Assembly: GCF_900163655.1 (NCBI RefSeq)
Contig: NZ_FWFG01000007.1
Span: 1 to 42,022 of the forward strand
Length of the DNA stretch: 42,022 nt
Origin: Brachybacterium nesterenkovii
GTDB taxonomy: Bacteria > Actinomycetota > Actinomycetes > Actinomycetales > Dermabacteraceae
Direction: 5' to 3'
A program made the translations under genes and the position numbers. This document shows, in pieces, positions 33,443-41,102 of this stretch; position 1 is the stretch's first letter, and every line of letters begins with the position of its first letter. Below the pieces are notes generated by a model. The model made no database searches. It was given only the letters and a program-made list of their open reading frames with translations, and was not told the origin of the DNA.

Positions 33443-33892
33443 ACGCGTTCTGGTTCGTTTCGACGATCTCGCCGCCGGCCACGCCCATCTGACTGCCTCC
33501 GGCTGCCGACCCCACCGCCGCGCTCCCCGAGCACCGCCCCCGAGAAGCTAATTCCCCGAGCGCCGCGGACGAGACCGTCGAACGCACCGCCGCCCCCTCC
33601 CCGGATCGGGCTGCCGACACCCGCGCCACAGGTTCCGGCGACCGATCCATGGGGCATCGGGCCTGGTCGCGCACCGATCGCACACCTCGCGAGACCTTGG
33701 TCCCGGGCACGCCCGGCCCCGGGCCCCTAGATTCATCCGCAGAGGTTCGCACCCGGGGGCGGGTGCACCGCGCCGACGGTGTCTCCGCGACAATGGGGTC
33801 CGGACACACCGTCGGCTCTAACTCTCCTCCGGCTCTCGCCCGGAATCGTCGACGCGCTTGCCCACCTGACCATCGAGACCCGTGGAGACCCC

Positions 33893-34750
33893 GTGTCGAC
33901 TGACCCGACCAGCCCTGCTCCGATGCCCGAGAACTCCGACGCGGAGGCGCCCCAGGCGTCGGCCCCCCACCCGGACACCGCGCAGAGCCCCGCGCCCGCC
34001 GCACCCGCCCCGGGCTCGGCACCCGCCGCACCGGCCACGGCGCCCAAGAAGCGCTCCCCGTGGCCGTGGGTCCTGGGCTGCGGCTGCCTGCTGATCGTCC
34101 TCGGCGCGATCCTCGCGCTGGTCCTGGCGGTGACCGGGATCGCGAACCTCGCCAAGCACGAGGAGCAGTCCGCGGGCGGCATCACCACCCCGTCGGGCGT
34201 CACCGCAGGCCAGCCGTACATCCAGTTCGGCGACGGCGCGGAGTCCGACACGATCGTGGACGTCTACAGCGACTACCTCTGCCCCTACTGCAAGCAGTTC
34301 TCCGACGCCAACGGCGAGGACCTCAAGGCGATGGCGCACGACGACGCGTACACGGTGCGCATGCACGTGCGCCCGATGCTCGACACGATGAGCTCGCCGC
34401 AGGGCTACTCGGGCCGCGCCGCGAACGCCGCGCTGGCCGTGTACGACGAGGACCCGGAGCTGTTCTGGGCGATGGACGAGGAGCTGTTCGCCAACCAGCC
34501 CGGAGAGGGCGAGGAGGGGCTGAGCGACGAGAAGCTCATCGAGCTCGCGCACACCGCGGGCGCCTCCGACGCCGTGGATCAGAAGATCACCGACGGCACC
34601 TACATCCCCTACCTCGAAGATGTCGTCGAGCCCGAGGCGAAGGCCAAGGACTACGGCACGCCGACGATCGAGGTCAACGGGAAGCTCCATGAGGCCGACG
34701 ACCTGTACACCCCGGGGTCGCTCAAGGCGGCGGTCGAGGCGGCGGCCTGA
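33893..34750 (+). CDS. Membrane-anchored DsbA-like thioredoxin-fold protein
   Basis: A 285-residue protein of the DsbA/thioredoxin-4 group, acting in disulfide formation or reduction outside the membrane. A Pro/Ala-rich cytosolic N-terminus (about 50 residues) is followed by KKRSPWPW and one membrane helix (about 56-80), then the external domain with the active site CPYC (Cys130, Cys133) and the cis-proline loop GTPTIEV. GTG 33893 has GGAG about 6 nt upstream; the frame is open further back but without a ribosome site. A TAGATT box at 33728 would give a leader of about 155 nt. Oxidase or isomerase role cannot be told from sequence. Confidence 0.9.
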   Translation: MSTDPTSPAPMPENSDAEAPQASAPHPDTAQSPAPAAPAPGSAPAAPATAPKKRSPWPWVLGCGCLLIVLGAILALVLAVTGIANLAKHEEQSAGGITTPSGVTAGQPYIQFGDGAESDTIVDVYSDYLCPYCKQFSDANGEDLKAMAHDDAYTVRMHVRPMLDTMSSPQGYSGRAANAALAVYDEDPELFWAMDEELFANQPGEGEEGLSDEKLIELAHTAGASDAVDQKITDGTYIPYLEDVVEPEAKAKDYGTPTIEVNGKLHEADDLYTPGSLKAAVEAAA

Positions 34751-34757
34751 TTCTGTA

Positions 34758-34775
34758 GCCACAGTTGTGGCCACA
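34758..34775. promoter_or_regulatory. Palindromic operator of the toxin-antitoxin operon
   Basis: Two overlapping palindromes, GCCACAGTTGTGGC (34758-34771) and TGTGGCCACA (34766-34775), lie directly before the TAGGGT -10 box (34780-34785). Antitoxins of this type autorepress by binding such sites; the assignment is inferred from symmetry and position. Confidence 0.65.
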
Positions 34776-34792
34776 CCGATAGGGTGGGCATC

Positions 34793-35074
34793 ATGACGAT
34801 CGATGAATCCATGGCGTTGCGCGACGTCCGCAACCGCCTCTCCGAGGTGGTCGACCAGGTCGAGCGCGAGCATGATCGTGTCGTGATCACACGTCATGGC
34901 AGGCCATCTGCCGTCCTCATCAGCCCCGAGGATCTCGCCTCACTGGAGGAGACTCTCGCCGTTCTCAGCCGGCCGGGGCTGTGCGAGGACATTCGTTCGG
35001 GGGCGGCCGAGGCCGCTGACGGAGATGCGAGCGTGCTCGACCGGGACGCCGCCCTCGCCCTGCTCCGGGACTGA
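34793..35074 (+). CDS. Phd/YefM-family antitoxin
   Basis: A 93-residue antitoxin of the Phd/YefM family, which binds and blocks the RelE-type toxin encoded next and represses the operon. The N-terminus has the family pattern SMALRDVRNRLSEVVDQVE, then VVITRHGRPSAVLISPEDL, a DNA-binding fold; the C-terminal third (about 60-93), rich in Ala, Asp and Glu, would wrap the toxin. ATG 34793 lies 7 nt after TAGGGT with no ribosome site, so it is probably leaderless; GTG 34784 overlaps the -10 box and is excluded. The toxin gene starts 5 bp after the stop. Confidence 0.93.
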   Translation: MTIDESMALRDVRNRLSEVVDQVEREHDRVVITRHGRPSAVLISPEDLASLEETLAVLSRPGLCEDIRSGAAEAADGDASVLDRDAALALLRD

Positions 35075-35079
35075 CGCCA

Positions 35080-35331
35080 ATGGCCTGGGCGATCGCCTGG
35101 ACACCGACCGCGAAACGCTCACTGCAGCGCCTGCCCGAGAAGGTCGCGACCGCGGTGACCGAAGTGATCTACGGTCCCCTGGCGGAGAACCCTCCGCGGG
35201 TGGGCAAACCCTTGCGGTTCGAGCTCCAGGGCCTGCACAGTGCGCGCCGCGGGGATTTCCGGATCATCTACCGGATCGACGAGACGGTCACGATCATCGC
35301 GATCGACCACCGCGCCGATGTGTACCGCTGA
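35080..35331 (+). CDS. relE: RelE/ParE-family toxin
   Basis: An 83-residue toxin of the RelE type, expected to cleave mRNA on the ribosome. The start MAWAIAWTPTAKRSLQRLPE and the core KPLRFELQGLHSARRGDFRI followed by IYRID and IDHRADVYR at the end match the family closely; the basic and aromatic residues (Arg-Arg, Arg, Tyr) occupy the usual active-site strands. It lies 5 bp after its antitoxin and converges on the ECF operon, with 3 bp between stop codons. A full-length, probably active system. Confidence 0.94.
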   Translation: MAWAIAWTPTAKRSLQRLPEKVATAVTEVIYGPLAENPPRVGKPLRFELQGLHSARRGDFRIIYRIDETVTIIAIDHRADVYR

Positions 35332-35334
35332 CGC

Positions 35335-36180
35335 TCAGGCACACAGCACCCCGCCGAGGAGCACCGCGACGATCGTCCCGAGCACGACGACGGCGAGCGC
35401 CCCGTCGCGCCAGGTGACCGGCACAGGGCGCCACAGGGTGCGCGGCCCTGAGGCCAGGGCGCGCGATTCGAGGGCGAAGGCGATGCGCTCGGAGGCCCGG
35501 ATCGCGCCGACGAGCAGGGCGAACGCGCACGACGCCTGCTCGCGCAGCGTGAGGCGGTACCGGCCGCGCCGCAGCGGCGCGGGCTCAGGGCGGCGCATGA
35601 TGCGGGCTCGGGTGAGCTGGCGCCACTGCGCGGGGAGGTCCTGCAGCATGCGGTGCCCGGCCAGCAGGGCGTAGGCGTAGCGGGGGCTCAGGCGGGCGTG
35701 GCGGATGAGGGAGACCATGAGGCGCCGCGGCTCGGTGACGTGCGCGAACGCGACGGCACCGGCCCCGATCACGAGGGTGCGCAGGGCGAGCGCGCTGCCG
35801 ATCACGAGCCCTTCGGCGGTGACGCGGACGGGCAGCTGCGGCCACGGCTCCACGCCCGGGCGGGTGAACGCGTTGACGAGGACGACGCCGATGCCGAACA
35901 GGAGGAACGGGATCTGGGCGCGCGCGAGGCGCAGCGGCCCGATGCGGGCGGTCGCGAGGATCCCGGCCAGAAGCGCCGCATACAGGACGGCGAGGGGCAC
36001 GGGGTCGAGGACGAGCAGAGTCGCTGCCGAGAGCACGACGAGCAGGGCGAGGACCACGGTCGGGCAGCGTCGGCCCAGCCACGAGTCATGTCCCCTCTCC
36101 CCTCGCGCACCGGCGGCAGCGGGTGGCAGCGGCGCCTCAGATGCCCGCCCGTGCCTCCGATGTGCGGGCGCGGCGCTCAT
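35335..36180 (-). CDS. ykoC: ECF transporter T component (EcfT/YkoC)
   Basis: The 281-residue membrane scaffold of an energy-coupling-factor transporter. The protein has several hydrophobic helices, then the coupling-region motifs LPAQWRQLTRARIMRRP and SERIAFALESRALA, including the family's Ala-Arg-(Ile/Gly) coupling helices that contact the ATPases. ATG 36180 overlaps the stop of the ATPase gene by 4 bp. It is the last gene of the ykoFEDC-type operon, working with the substrate component YkoE to import a thiamine precursor, hydroxymethylpyrimidine. Confidence 0.9.
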   Translation of the reverse strand: MSAAPAHRRHGRASEAPLPPAAAGARGERGHDSWLGRRCPTVVLALLVVLSAATLLVLDPVPLAVLYAALLAGILATARIGPLRLARAQIPFLLFGIGVVLVNAFTRPGVEPWPQLPVRVTAEGLVIGSALALRTLVIGAGAVAFAHVTEPRRLMVSLIRHARLSPRYAYALLAGHRMLQDLPAQWRQLTRARIMRRPEPAPLRRGRYRLTLREQASCAFALLVGAIRASERIAFALESRALASGPRTLWRPVPVTWRDGALAVVVLGTIVAVLLGGVLCA

Positions 36181-38003
36181 GCCCTCGCCCCGCGGCGTCC
36201 GAGGTCCTCGAGGGTGCCGCGCAGCGGAAGGTCCGCGGCCATCACGCGCGCGACGAGCGGCGGAATCCGCATCCCGGCCAGGGCCAGCAGGCAGGGGTCG
36301 CGCACGAGCTCCTCGAGGGGGACGACGGCCTGCAGGCGTCCCTCGGCGAGGACGGCCGCGCGGTCGGCGCACGCGGTGACGGCCCGCAGGTCGTGGCTCG
36401 TCATGGCGACCGCCCCTCCGTCGGCGGCGACGCCGCGGAGCATCGCGATGACCTGGGCCGTGGCGGCACGGTCGAGGCCGATGGTGGGCTCATCGGCCAG
36501 GAGAACGCGGCGGGAGTGGGCGAGCATCGCGGCGATCGCGAGGCGACGCTGCTGACCGCCGGACAGGGTGAAGGGGCTGCGGTCGGCGAGGTCGGCGAGG
36601 CGCACGCGCGCGAGGGCGGCATCGGTCGCGGCCGGGTCGCCGATCGCGACCTCATCGCGGACGGTGCGTCCGATGAACAGATGCTCGGGGTTCTGCGGCA
36701 CGAACCCGGCCCGCTCCCCCGTCACCGTGCCGGTGCGCGGGGCCTCGAGTCCGGCCAGCGCCGTGAGCAGCGTGGACTTGCCCGCGCCGTTGCAGCCGAT
36801 GATCGCGAGCACCTCCCCGGCGCGGAGGTCGAGGTCGACGCCGGTCAGGACGTCACGGGCGCCACGGGCGCCACGGCCGCCACGGCCGCCACGGCCGCCA
36901 CGGCCGCCACGGTCATCGTGACCGCCACGGCCGCCACGGGCGCCGCATCCGCCACGAGCAAGCGTCAGGTCGCGGGCGCACAACAGCAAGGGCGCTGACG
37001 GAGCACGATCCGCCGGCGCTGCGGCCGCGCCCGCGACCGGAGCATCAGCGCGGGCGGGAACCGGCACGCCATCGCCACCCGCACCGCCACCTGCACCGTC
37101 GACCGCGCCGCGGGCACCGGCCCCGGTCGCCCCGTCGGCGCTGGCCTCCAGCAGCTCGGGCGCGACGGCCGCGAGCTCGTCGGCAACAGGCACCCAGCAG
37201 CCCTCGGCGACGAGGCCAGCGCCGTGCTCGGCGAGGATGTCGGCGGTCGGCCCATCGGCCAGCACCCGCCCGGAGCGGTCCAGGACGAGCGTGCGGCCGG
37301 GGAGGTCATCGGCGCCCCACTCATCGAGCCGATGCTCGACGAGAACGGTGGCGACCTGCGGCGGGACCGCCGCGAGCGCCGAGCGGACGGCGGCGATCCC
37401 GTGCCCGTCGAGCATCGCCGTGGGCTCGTCGAGCAGCAGCACGGACGGCTCGCCGATGAGCGCGCCCGCGAGGGCCACACGCTGCAACTCCCCACCGGAC
37501 AGGGTCGCCGCCTCACGGTCGCGGAGGTGCTCGGCTCCGACCGCCCGCAGGGCGCTGGCGATCGCGGAGCCGATGAGCGCTGGGTCCATGGCGCGGGACT
37601 CGAGCGGGAGGGCGAGGTCGTCGGCGACGGTCGGCAGGCACACGCCGGTGGCGGGATCCTGGCCGAGCATCGCGACAGCACGGGCGGTCGCGGCGACGCC
37701 CTCGGCGACGGGGTCGATGCCGGTCCCGTCCGCCGCCGCGACGTGCAGGCTCCCGGTGACGCGGCCGCGGACATGCTGCGGGATCGCCCCGGCGAGCGCG
37801 CGCAGCAGCGTGGACTTTCCCGCCCCGGACGGGGCGACCACCAGCAGCGACTCCCCCGCCTCGACGGTCGCTGTCCAGGGCCCCACGCCATCCCCGCCGG
37901 GCAGGACGATCTCGAGCGCCTGGGCGCGGATCGTCGTCGTACCCGTGCCCGGGGCCGCCGCCTCGCAACGGACCGTCGCGCCGGCTCCGCTCTCAGCGCT
38001 CAC
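36177..38003 (-). CDS. ykoD: Double ECF ATPase (YkoD-like), two ABC domains in one chain
   Basis: A 608-residue fusion of two ABC ATPase domains that powers the ECF transporter. Domain one has Walker A APSGAGKST (57-65), signature LSGGELQRVAL and Walker B VLLLDEPT; domain two has GCNGAGKST around Lys409, LSGGQQRRLAIA and VLLADEPT. Between them, at about residues 348-385, lies an Arg/Gly run made by 9-bp GCCACGGCC-type repeats (36851-36960) that would form a flexible linker. GTG 38003 overlaps the ykoE stop by 11 bp. YkoD proteins of the thiamine system are likewise double-domain, which agrees with the neighbours. Confidence 0.93.
   Translation of the reverse strand: MSAESGAGATVRCEAAAPGTGTTTIRAQALEIVLPGGDGVGPWTATVEAGESLLVVAPSGAGKSTLLRALAGAIPQHVRGRVTGSLHVAAADGTGIDPVAEGVAATARAVAMLGQDPATGVCLPTVADDLALPLESRAMDPALIGSAIASALRAVGAEHLRDREAATLSGGELQRVALAGALIGEPSVLLLDEPTAMLDGHGIAAVRSALAAVPPQVATVLVEHRLDEWGADDLPGRTLVLDRSGRVLADGPTADILAEHGAGLVAEGCWVPVADELAAVAPELLEASADGATGAGARGAVDGAGGGAGGDGVPVPARADAPVAGAAAAPADRAPSAPLLLCARDLTLARGGCGARGGRGGHDDRGGRGGRGGRGGRGARGARDVLTGVDLDLRAGEVLAIIGCNGAGKSTLLTALAGLEAPRTGTVTGERAGFVPQNPEHLFIGRTVRDEVAIGDPAATDAALARVRLADLADRSPFTLSGGQQRRLAIAAMLAHSRRVLLADEPTIGLDRAATAQVIAMLRGVAADGGAVAMTSHDLRAVTACADRAAVLAEGRLQAVVPLEELVRDPCLLALAGMRIPPLVARVMAADLPLRGTLEDLGRRGARA
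36851..36960 (-). repeat. 9-bp coding microsatellite in ykoD
   Basis: About ten tandem or near-tandem copies of GCCACGGCC/GCCACGGGC (plus strand) encode an Arg-Gly-Gly run that links the two ATPase domains. Slippage would change the linker length in steps of three residues without breaking the frame. Confidence 0.8.
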
Positions 38004-38658
38004 GGCGCGCGACGCGCGTCCCGTCGTCCCCGATCGCGAAGTTCGCGAGCACCCCGGTGCGGGCCAGAGCGTCGACGATCACCTTGGCCAGGACGCCACC
38101 GAGCACGAGGCCCGAGATCGCCTGCACCACCAGGCGCAGCATGAGGATGTCCTGGCCGAACCAGCCGAAGCGGAATGCGGACCAGAAGAACACGAGGGTG
38201 GCGCCGAGCAGGCCGGAGAGCGCGTAGCGCGCCCACCCGAAGCGGCGGTAGCGACCCAGTGCGAAGGGGATCTCGGAGCCGAGGCCCTGCAGGAACGCGG
38301 AGATCAGCAAGAGGGGGCCGACGGGGCTGCCGAGGAACACGACCTCGATCACGGCGGCGAGGATCTCCGCGATGATCCCGACGAACGGGCGCCGCAGGAT
38401 CGCGATCGCGATGGGCGCGACCAGCAGCCACGAGCCGGCCAGGAGGTGCTGGGCGAAGTCTCCGGCGGGGCCCATCGCGACCGACAGGGCCGTCCAGGCT
38501 TGCACGAACACCCAGTACAGGAAGCCGAAGACGACGCCGAGGACCACCATGAGGACGATGTCCTTCATCCCGAGGGGACGGCGGGCGGGGCGCTCGTCGG
38601 TCGCGACGGCATCGGTGGTGGCGGGGCCGCCCGCGGTGGCGGTGGGGTCGGTGCTCAT
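37993..38658 (-). CDS. ykoE: ECF transporter substrate-specific component YkoE
   Basis: The 221-residue membrane substrate component of a thiamine-precursor ECF transporter. After a Thr/Ala-rich N-terminus of about 30 residues comes KDIVLMVVLGVVFGFLYWVF, typical of the YkoE family, then hydrophobic helices and LISAFLQGLGSEIPFALGRY. ATG 38658 overlaps the ykoF stop (ATGA), and the stop overlaps the ykoD start. The combination of YkoE, YkoF, double ATPase, T component and a TPP riboswitch is that of the hydroxymethylpyrimidine/thiamine importer of Bacillus. Confidence 0.92.
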   Translation of the reverse strand: MSTDPTATAGGPATTDAVATDERPARRPLGMKDIVLMVVLGVVFGFLYWVFVQAWTALSVAMGPAGDFAQHLLAGSWLLVAPIAIAILRRPFVGIIAEILAAVIEVVFLGSPVGPLLLISAFLQGLGSEIPFALGRYRRFGWARYALSGLLGATLVFFWSAFRFGWFGQDILMLRLVVQAISGLVLGGVLAKVIVDALARTGVLANFAIGDDGTRVARRER

Positions 38659-39398
38659 CGGGTCTGCTCCTGGGGATCGGTCGAGGTGGCGGCGGCATCG
38701 GCCCACGACGGGCTGTTCAGGGAGATCGTCACGTGGCTGGTGACGTGCTGGACGCTGCGGCCTGCGAGCACCCAGCCGGCGACGACGGTGGCCAGGACAT
38801 CGCCGAGGTCGCCCTCCAGACGGGTCACGAAGTGCTCCGATTTCCGGAACGTGCCGCGGTCCTTCGCCTGGTCGATCGCGGCGTAGATGTCGCGCATGTG
38901 GTCCGGGTCGGGACCGTTCGCGCCCGGGACCGGATCGGCCAGCGGGTACAGCGCCCACTCGGCGCTCGCGCGGATCCCGGTGGGGCGGGCCGCGGGCGGC
39001 TCGACCACGCGGAGGCCGGCGCCGCCGGGCAGCGCGCACACGACCTCGCCGGGGCAGCCGCGGGACAGGGCGACCGCGAGGGACACGTGGCGGCCGCTCG
39101 CGCCGAGGCCCGCGCCGAGATCGGTGAGGTACCGCAGCAGGTCGGCCTCGGAGCCGCCGACGTACGTGGACACGTCGCCGGTCTCGATCACGAGGTCGGC
39201 GGTGTCGATGTCGGCGAGGGCTCCGAGGATCACGGAGACGTAGTCGTCGGCCATGACCGAGGCGGTCACGCGGGCACCCACGCCGAACGTCAGGGGCTGG
39301 GAGGTCGGGTCAGCAGGCGCGGGAGCGCCCTGCTCGGAGCGAGTGTCAGTCTGCTCGGGGCGGGGAGCGCCCTGTTCCTGGCGGGGTTCGGGGGCCAC
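38655..39398 (-). CDS. ykoF: YkoF-family thiamine/HMP-binding protein
   Basis: A 247-residue protein with two ferredoxin-like repeats of the YkoF family, which binds thiamine or hydroxymethylpyrimidine and serves the YkoEDC transporter. First repeat: FGVGARVTASVMADDYVSVI near residues 40-60, then VIETGDVSTYVGGSE; second repeat around TGIRASAEWALYPL and later FVTRLEGDLGDV. The start is placed at GTG 39398, with GGAAGG 6 nt upstream; GTG 39422 would add 8 residues but has no ribosome site. The first 35 residues are Gln/Pro/Glu-rich and not part of the domain. First gene of the operon, directly below the TPP riboswitch. Confidence 0.9.
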   Translation of the reverse strand: MAPEPRQEQGAPRPEQTDTRSEQGAPAPADPTSQPLTFGVGARVTASVMADDYVSVILGALADIDTADLVIETGDVSTYVGGSEADLLRYLTDLGAGLGASGRHVSLAVALSRGCPGEVVCALPGGAGLRVVEPPAARPTGIRASAEWALYPLADPVPGANGPDPDHMRDIYAAIDQAKDRGTFRKSEHFVTRLEGDLGDVLATVVAGWVLAGRSVQHVTSHVTISLNSPSWADAAATSTDPQEQTR

Positions 39399-39427
39399 GC
39401 GGTGCCTTCCATGCGGCGGCACGGGCG

Positions 39428-39444
39428 CGGGCGGCGATCGCCCG
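39428..39444 (-). promoter_or_regulatory. Hairpin in the riboswitch expression region
   Basis: A 6-bp stem, CGGGCG and CGCCCG, with a 5-nt loop lies between the TPP aptamer and the ykoF ribosome site. It may be part of the switching structure; no U tract follows, so control of translation or a GC-rich terminator are both possible. Confidence 0.35.
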
Positions 39445-39447
39445 GCG

Positions 39448-39538
39448 AAGCTCCCTCCGCCGGCATGATCCGGGTCAGGTTCTACGGTCGGAGTTGGAGA
39501 ACTCCCTCTCAGCCCGGCTCACCGGGCTCCCGTGCTCA
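39448..39538 (-). promoter_or_regulatory. TPP riboswitch (THI box)
   Basis: Read on the minus strand, the segment has the conserved thiamine pyrophosphate aptamer parts in order: GGGAGCCCGGTGAGCCGGGC, CTGAGA, a variable hairpin, then AGAACCTGACCCGGATCATG, CCGGCGGAGGGAGC. Binding of TPP should turn off the downstream ykoFEDC operon. The assignment rests on these conserved sequence blocks and their order, and agrees with the thiamine-related genes that follow. Confidence 0.93.
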
Positions 39539-39544
39539 CCGCAG

Positions 39545-39550
39545 AGCCTA
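39545..39550 (-). promoter_or_regulatory. -10 box TAGGCT of the riboswitch promoter
   Basis: TAGGCT, read on the minus strand, lies 7 nt before the beginning of the aptamer. Its first three bases are the TAG stop codon of the upstream AraC-type gene. Confidence 0.55.
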
Positions 39551-40405
39551 CGCCCTCGCAGCAGGCCGTTCGGTCGCCGTCTGCTGGTCGGCTCTGCCCC
39601 GGCGCATGATCTGCCGGGGAGTCATGCCGGTGACCGTCCTGATGTCCCGGGAGAAGTGGGCCTGATCGGCGTAGCCGAGCTCTGCGGCGATCTCCGCGAG
39701 CGACTCGCTGCCCCAACGGAGGCGGGCAGAGGCCTCATGCAGTCGGCGGCGGCGCACGAGCCAGGCCGGGCTCAGGCCGAGCCGACGCACCGTCAGGCGC
39801 TGCAGCGACCTCTCGGAGATGTCGAGGCGACGACTCAGCGCCGCGACCGAGCGGATGGTCCGGTCGGTCTCGATGATGCCGACGATCTCGTTGACGAACA
39901 GGGACTCCTCGTCGGGATCGCCGAGGCGTTCGAGACGCTCCTCCCACAGGCTCCTGACCCGCGCGTGGCGCTGCTCATCCAGCGGATCGTCCGTCATCAG
40001 ATCCCGGACCTGCGATGTCAGGCCGGTCGCGATCGGCACATCATCGAGATCTCGCCATCCATCGGTGAGGGCGCCGACCGGTCCTCCCGCGAGGTGGACG
40101 CCAGCGGCAGGCGCGAACAGCAGGCCGAGGGCCCACGAGCGACCGCGCAGCTCGGTGCGGGAGATCCCCCGGTCGGGTCCAGCCAGACGCGAGTAGGCGG
40201 GCGTGGTGACGGCGATGCACACGGGATGCTGCAGCACGGACTGCACGGAGGAGCGCTGCTCGGGCACATCCCAGACCGGGATCCAGAAGCGGCGCAACCA
40301 GGCAGACAGGTGCGGCGGCGCCTCGTACCGTGCGATCGAGAACGTGCGATCCGCGGCGTCGCGGAGATGTGCGGGCTCGATGTCGTCGGTCGGTCGGGTC
40401 CCCAT
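39548..40405 (-). CDS. AraC-family transcriptional regulator
   Basis: A 285-residue regulator with an AraC/XylS DNA-binding domain at the C-terminus: IRSVAALSRRLDISERSLQR (first helix-turn-helix), then ESLAEIAAELGYADQAHFSR (second) and GMTPRQIM at the end. The N-terminal half, with APPHLSAWLRRFWIPVWDVP, is an effector domain of unknown ligand. ATG 40405 lies 7 nt after a TACCCT box (40418-40413, minus), so a leaderless transcript is likely; the frame is open to 40453 but lacks signals. It is divergent from the DinB-like gene, its most likely target. Confidence 0.92.
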   Translation of the reverse strand: MGTRPTDDIEPAHLRDAADRTFSIARYEAPPHLSAWLRRFWIPVWDVPEQRSSVQSVLQHPVCIAVTTPAYSRLAGPDRGISRTELRGRSWALGLLFAPAAGVHLAGGPVGALTDGWRDLDDVPIATGLTSQVRDLMTDDPLDEQRHARVRSLWEERLERLGDPDEESLFVNEIVGIIETDRTIRSVAALSRRLDISERSLQRLTVRRLGLSPAWLVRRRRLHEASARLRWGSESLAEIAAELGYADQAHFSRDIRTVTGMTPRQIMRRGRADQQTATERPAARA

Positions 40406-40412
40406 GCGTCGC

Positions 40413-40418
40413 AGGGTA
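40413..40418 (-). promoter_or_regulatory. -10 box TACCCT of leaderless araC-type gene
   Basis: TACCCT on the minus strand followed by 7 nt and the ATG at 40405. Confidence 0.6.
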
Positions 40419-40500
40419 GCTGTCGGGAAAGTACAAGACCGCCCGTGGGTCACGGTTCTAGCGTCGTCGGCGCATCGTCCCTTCGACCCGGGAGCACCCC

Positions 40501-41037
40501 ATGAGCACCGTCCAGCAGACCTGGCTCCGACAGATCCGACCGTTCACCGAGACCGTCGCCATCGTGACCGACTGGGAGGCAGCCAGCCCGTGCGAGGGCT
40601 GGTCCGCTCGGGATGTCCTCGAGCACGTGATCGGCACCCAGCGCGACGTCCTGAGCGATCATGGGCATCCCCTCGCCCCGATCTCGGCCGAGGATCCGAC
40701 GCCGCGCTGGGCCGAGCACGCTGCGGCGATGGACCGGGTGATCGAGGACGATGCGCTCATCGGAACCGTGTTCGACGGGTTCTTCGGGCCGACGACGATC
40801 GGCGAGACTCTGCTGCGCTTCTACGGCTTCGACCTGCTCGTCCATCGCTGGGACCTCGCACGCTCGCAGGGTGAGGACGTTGAGTTCACGGCCGAGGAGC
40901 TCGTCGAGATGGAGGACGCGATCGACGGCTACGGGGACGCCGCGTATCTTCCCGGCATCTTCGCCCCGGCCCTCGAGGTGGGGGCAGATGCGAGCACGCA
41001 GCAGCGCGTTCTCGCCCGGACCGGTCGGCGCGCCTGA
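40501..41037 (+). CDS. DinB-like/mycothiol-dependent isomerase-fold protein (TIGR03086-type)
   Basis: A 178-residue four-helix protein of the DinB/MDMPI-N superfamily, the metal-binding part of mycothiol-dependent enzymes such as maleylpyruvate isomerase. Typical segments are WEAASPCEGWSARDVLEHVI (metal His in EHV) and FYGFDLLVHRWDLARSQG with the second His. ATG 40501 has GGGAG 8 nt upstream; TAGCGT (40463-40468) could be the -10 box. It is divergent from the AraC-type gene with a 95-bp space between them. The reaction is unknown; transfer or detoxification with mycothiol is the family expectation. Confidence 0.85.
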   Translation: MSTVQQTWLRQIRPFTETVAIVTDWEAASPCEGWSARDVLEHVIGTQRDVLSDHGHPLAPISAEDPTPRWAEHAAAMDRVIEDDALIGTVFDGFFGPTTIGETLLRFYGFDLLVHRWDLARSQGEDVEFTAEELVEMEDAIDGYGDAAYLPGIFAPALEVGADASTQQRVLARTGRRA

Positions 41038-41102
41038 CGCGAGCCTCGTCGGTAGGCCGCGCCGTCGCACCTCATCAGCGGGCCGCCCCCATCTCCGTGA
41101 AC

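Larger units (their letters stand above)
33278..33892. other. 615-bp region with repeats and a long hairpin, no gene
   Basis: No supportable gene. It contains a 27-bp direct repeat present twice in tandem (33311-33337 and 33338-33364), a 23-bp imperfect hairpin (33391-33442), a partial third copy of its right arm (33451-33472) and, near the right end, a TAGATT -10 box (33728-33733) for the thioredoxin-fold gene. Open frames on the minus strand here are compositional. Confidence 0.6.

Noticed and set aside
32497-33657. 386-codon minus-strand frame opposite the disordered small protein
   Set aside because: It has no ribosome site, crosses the repeat and hairpin region and runs into the asparaginase gene. 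The plus-strand gene has a good GGAAGGAG site.
33306-34031. Minus-strand open frame over the gene-free region at 33.3-34 kb
   Set aside because: No ribosome site, low-complexity composition, and it runs through two hairpin/repeat elements and the start of the DsbA-like gene.
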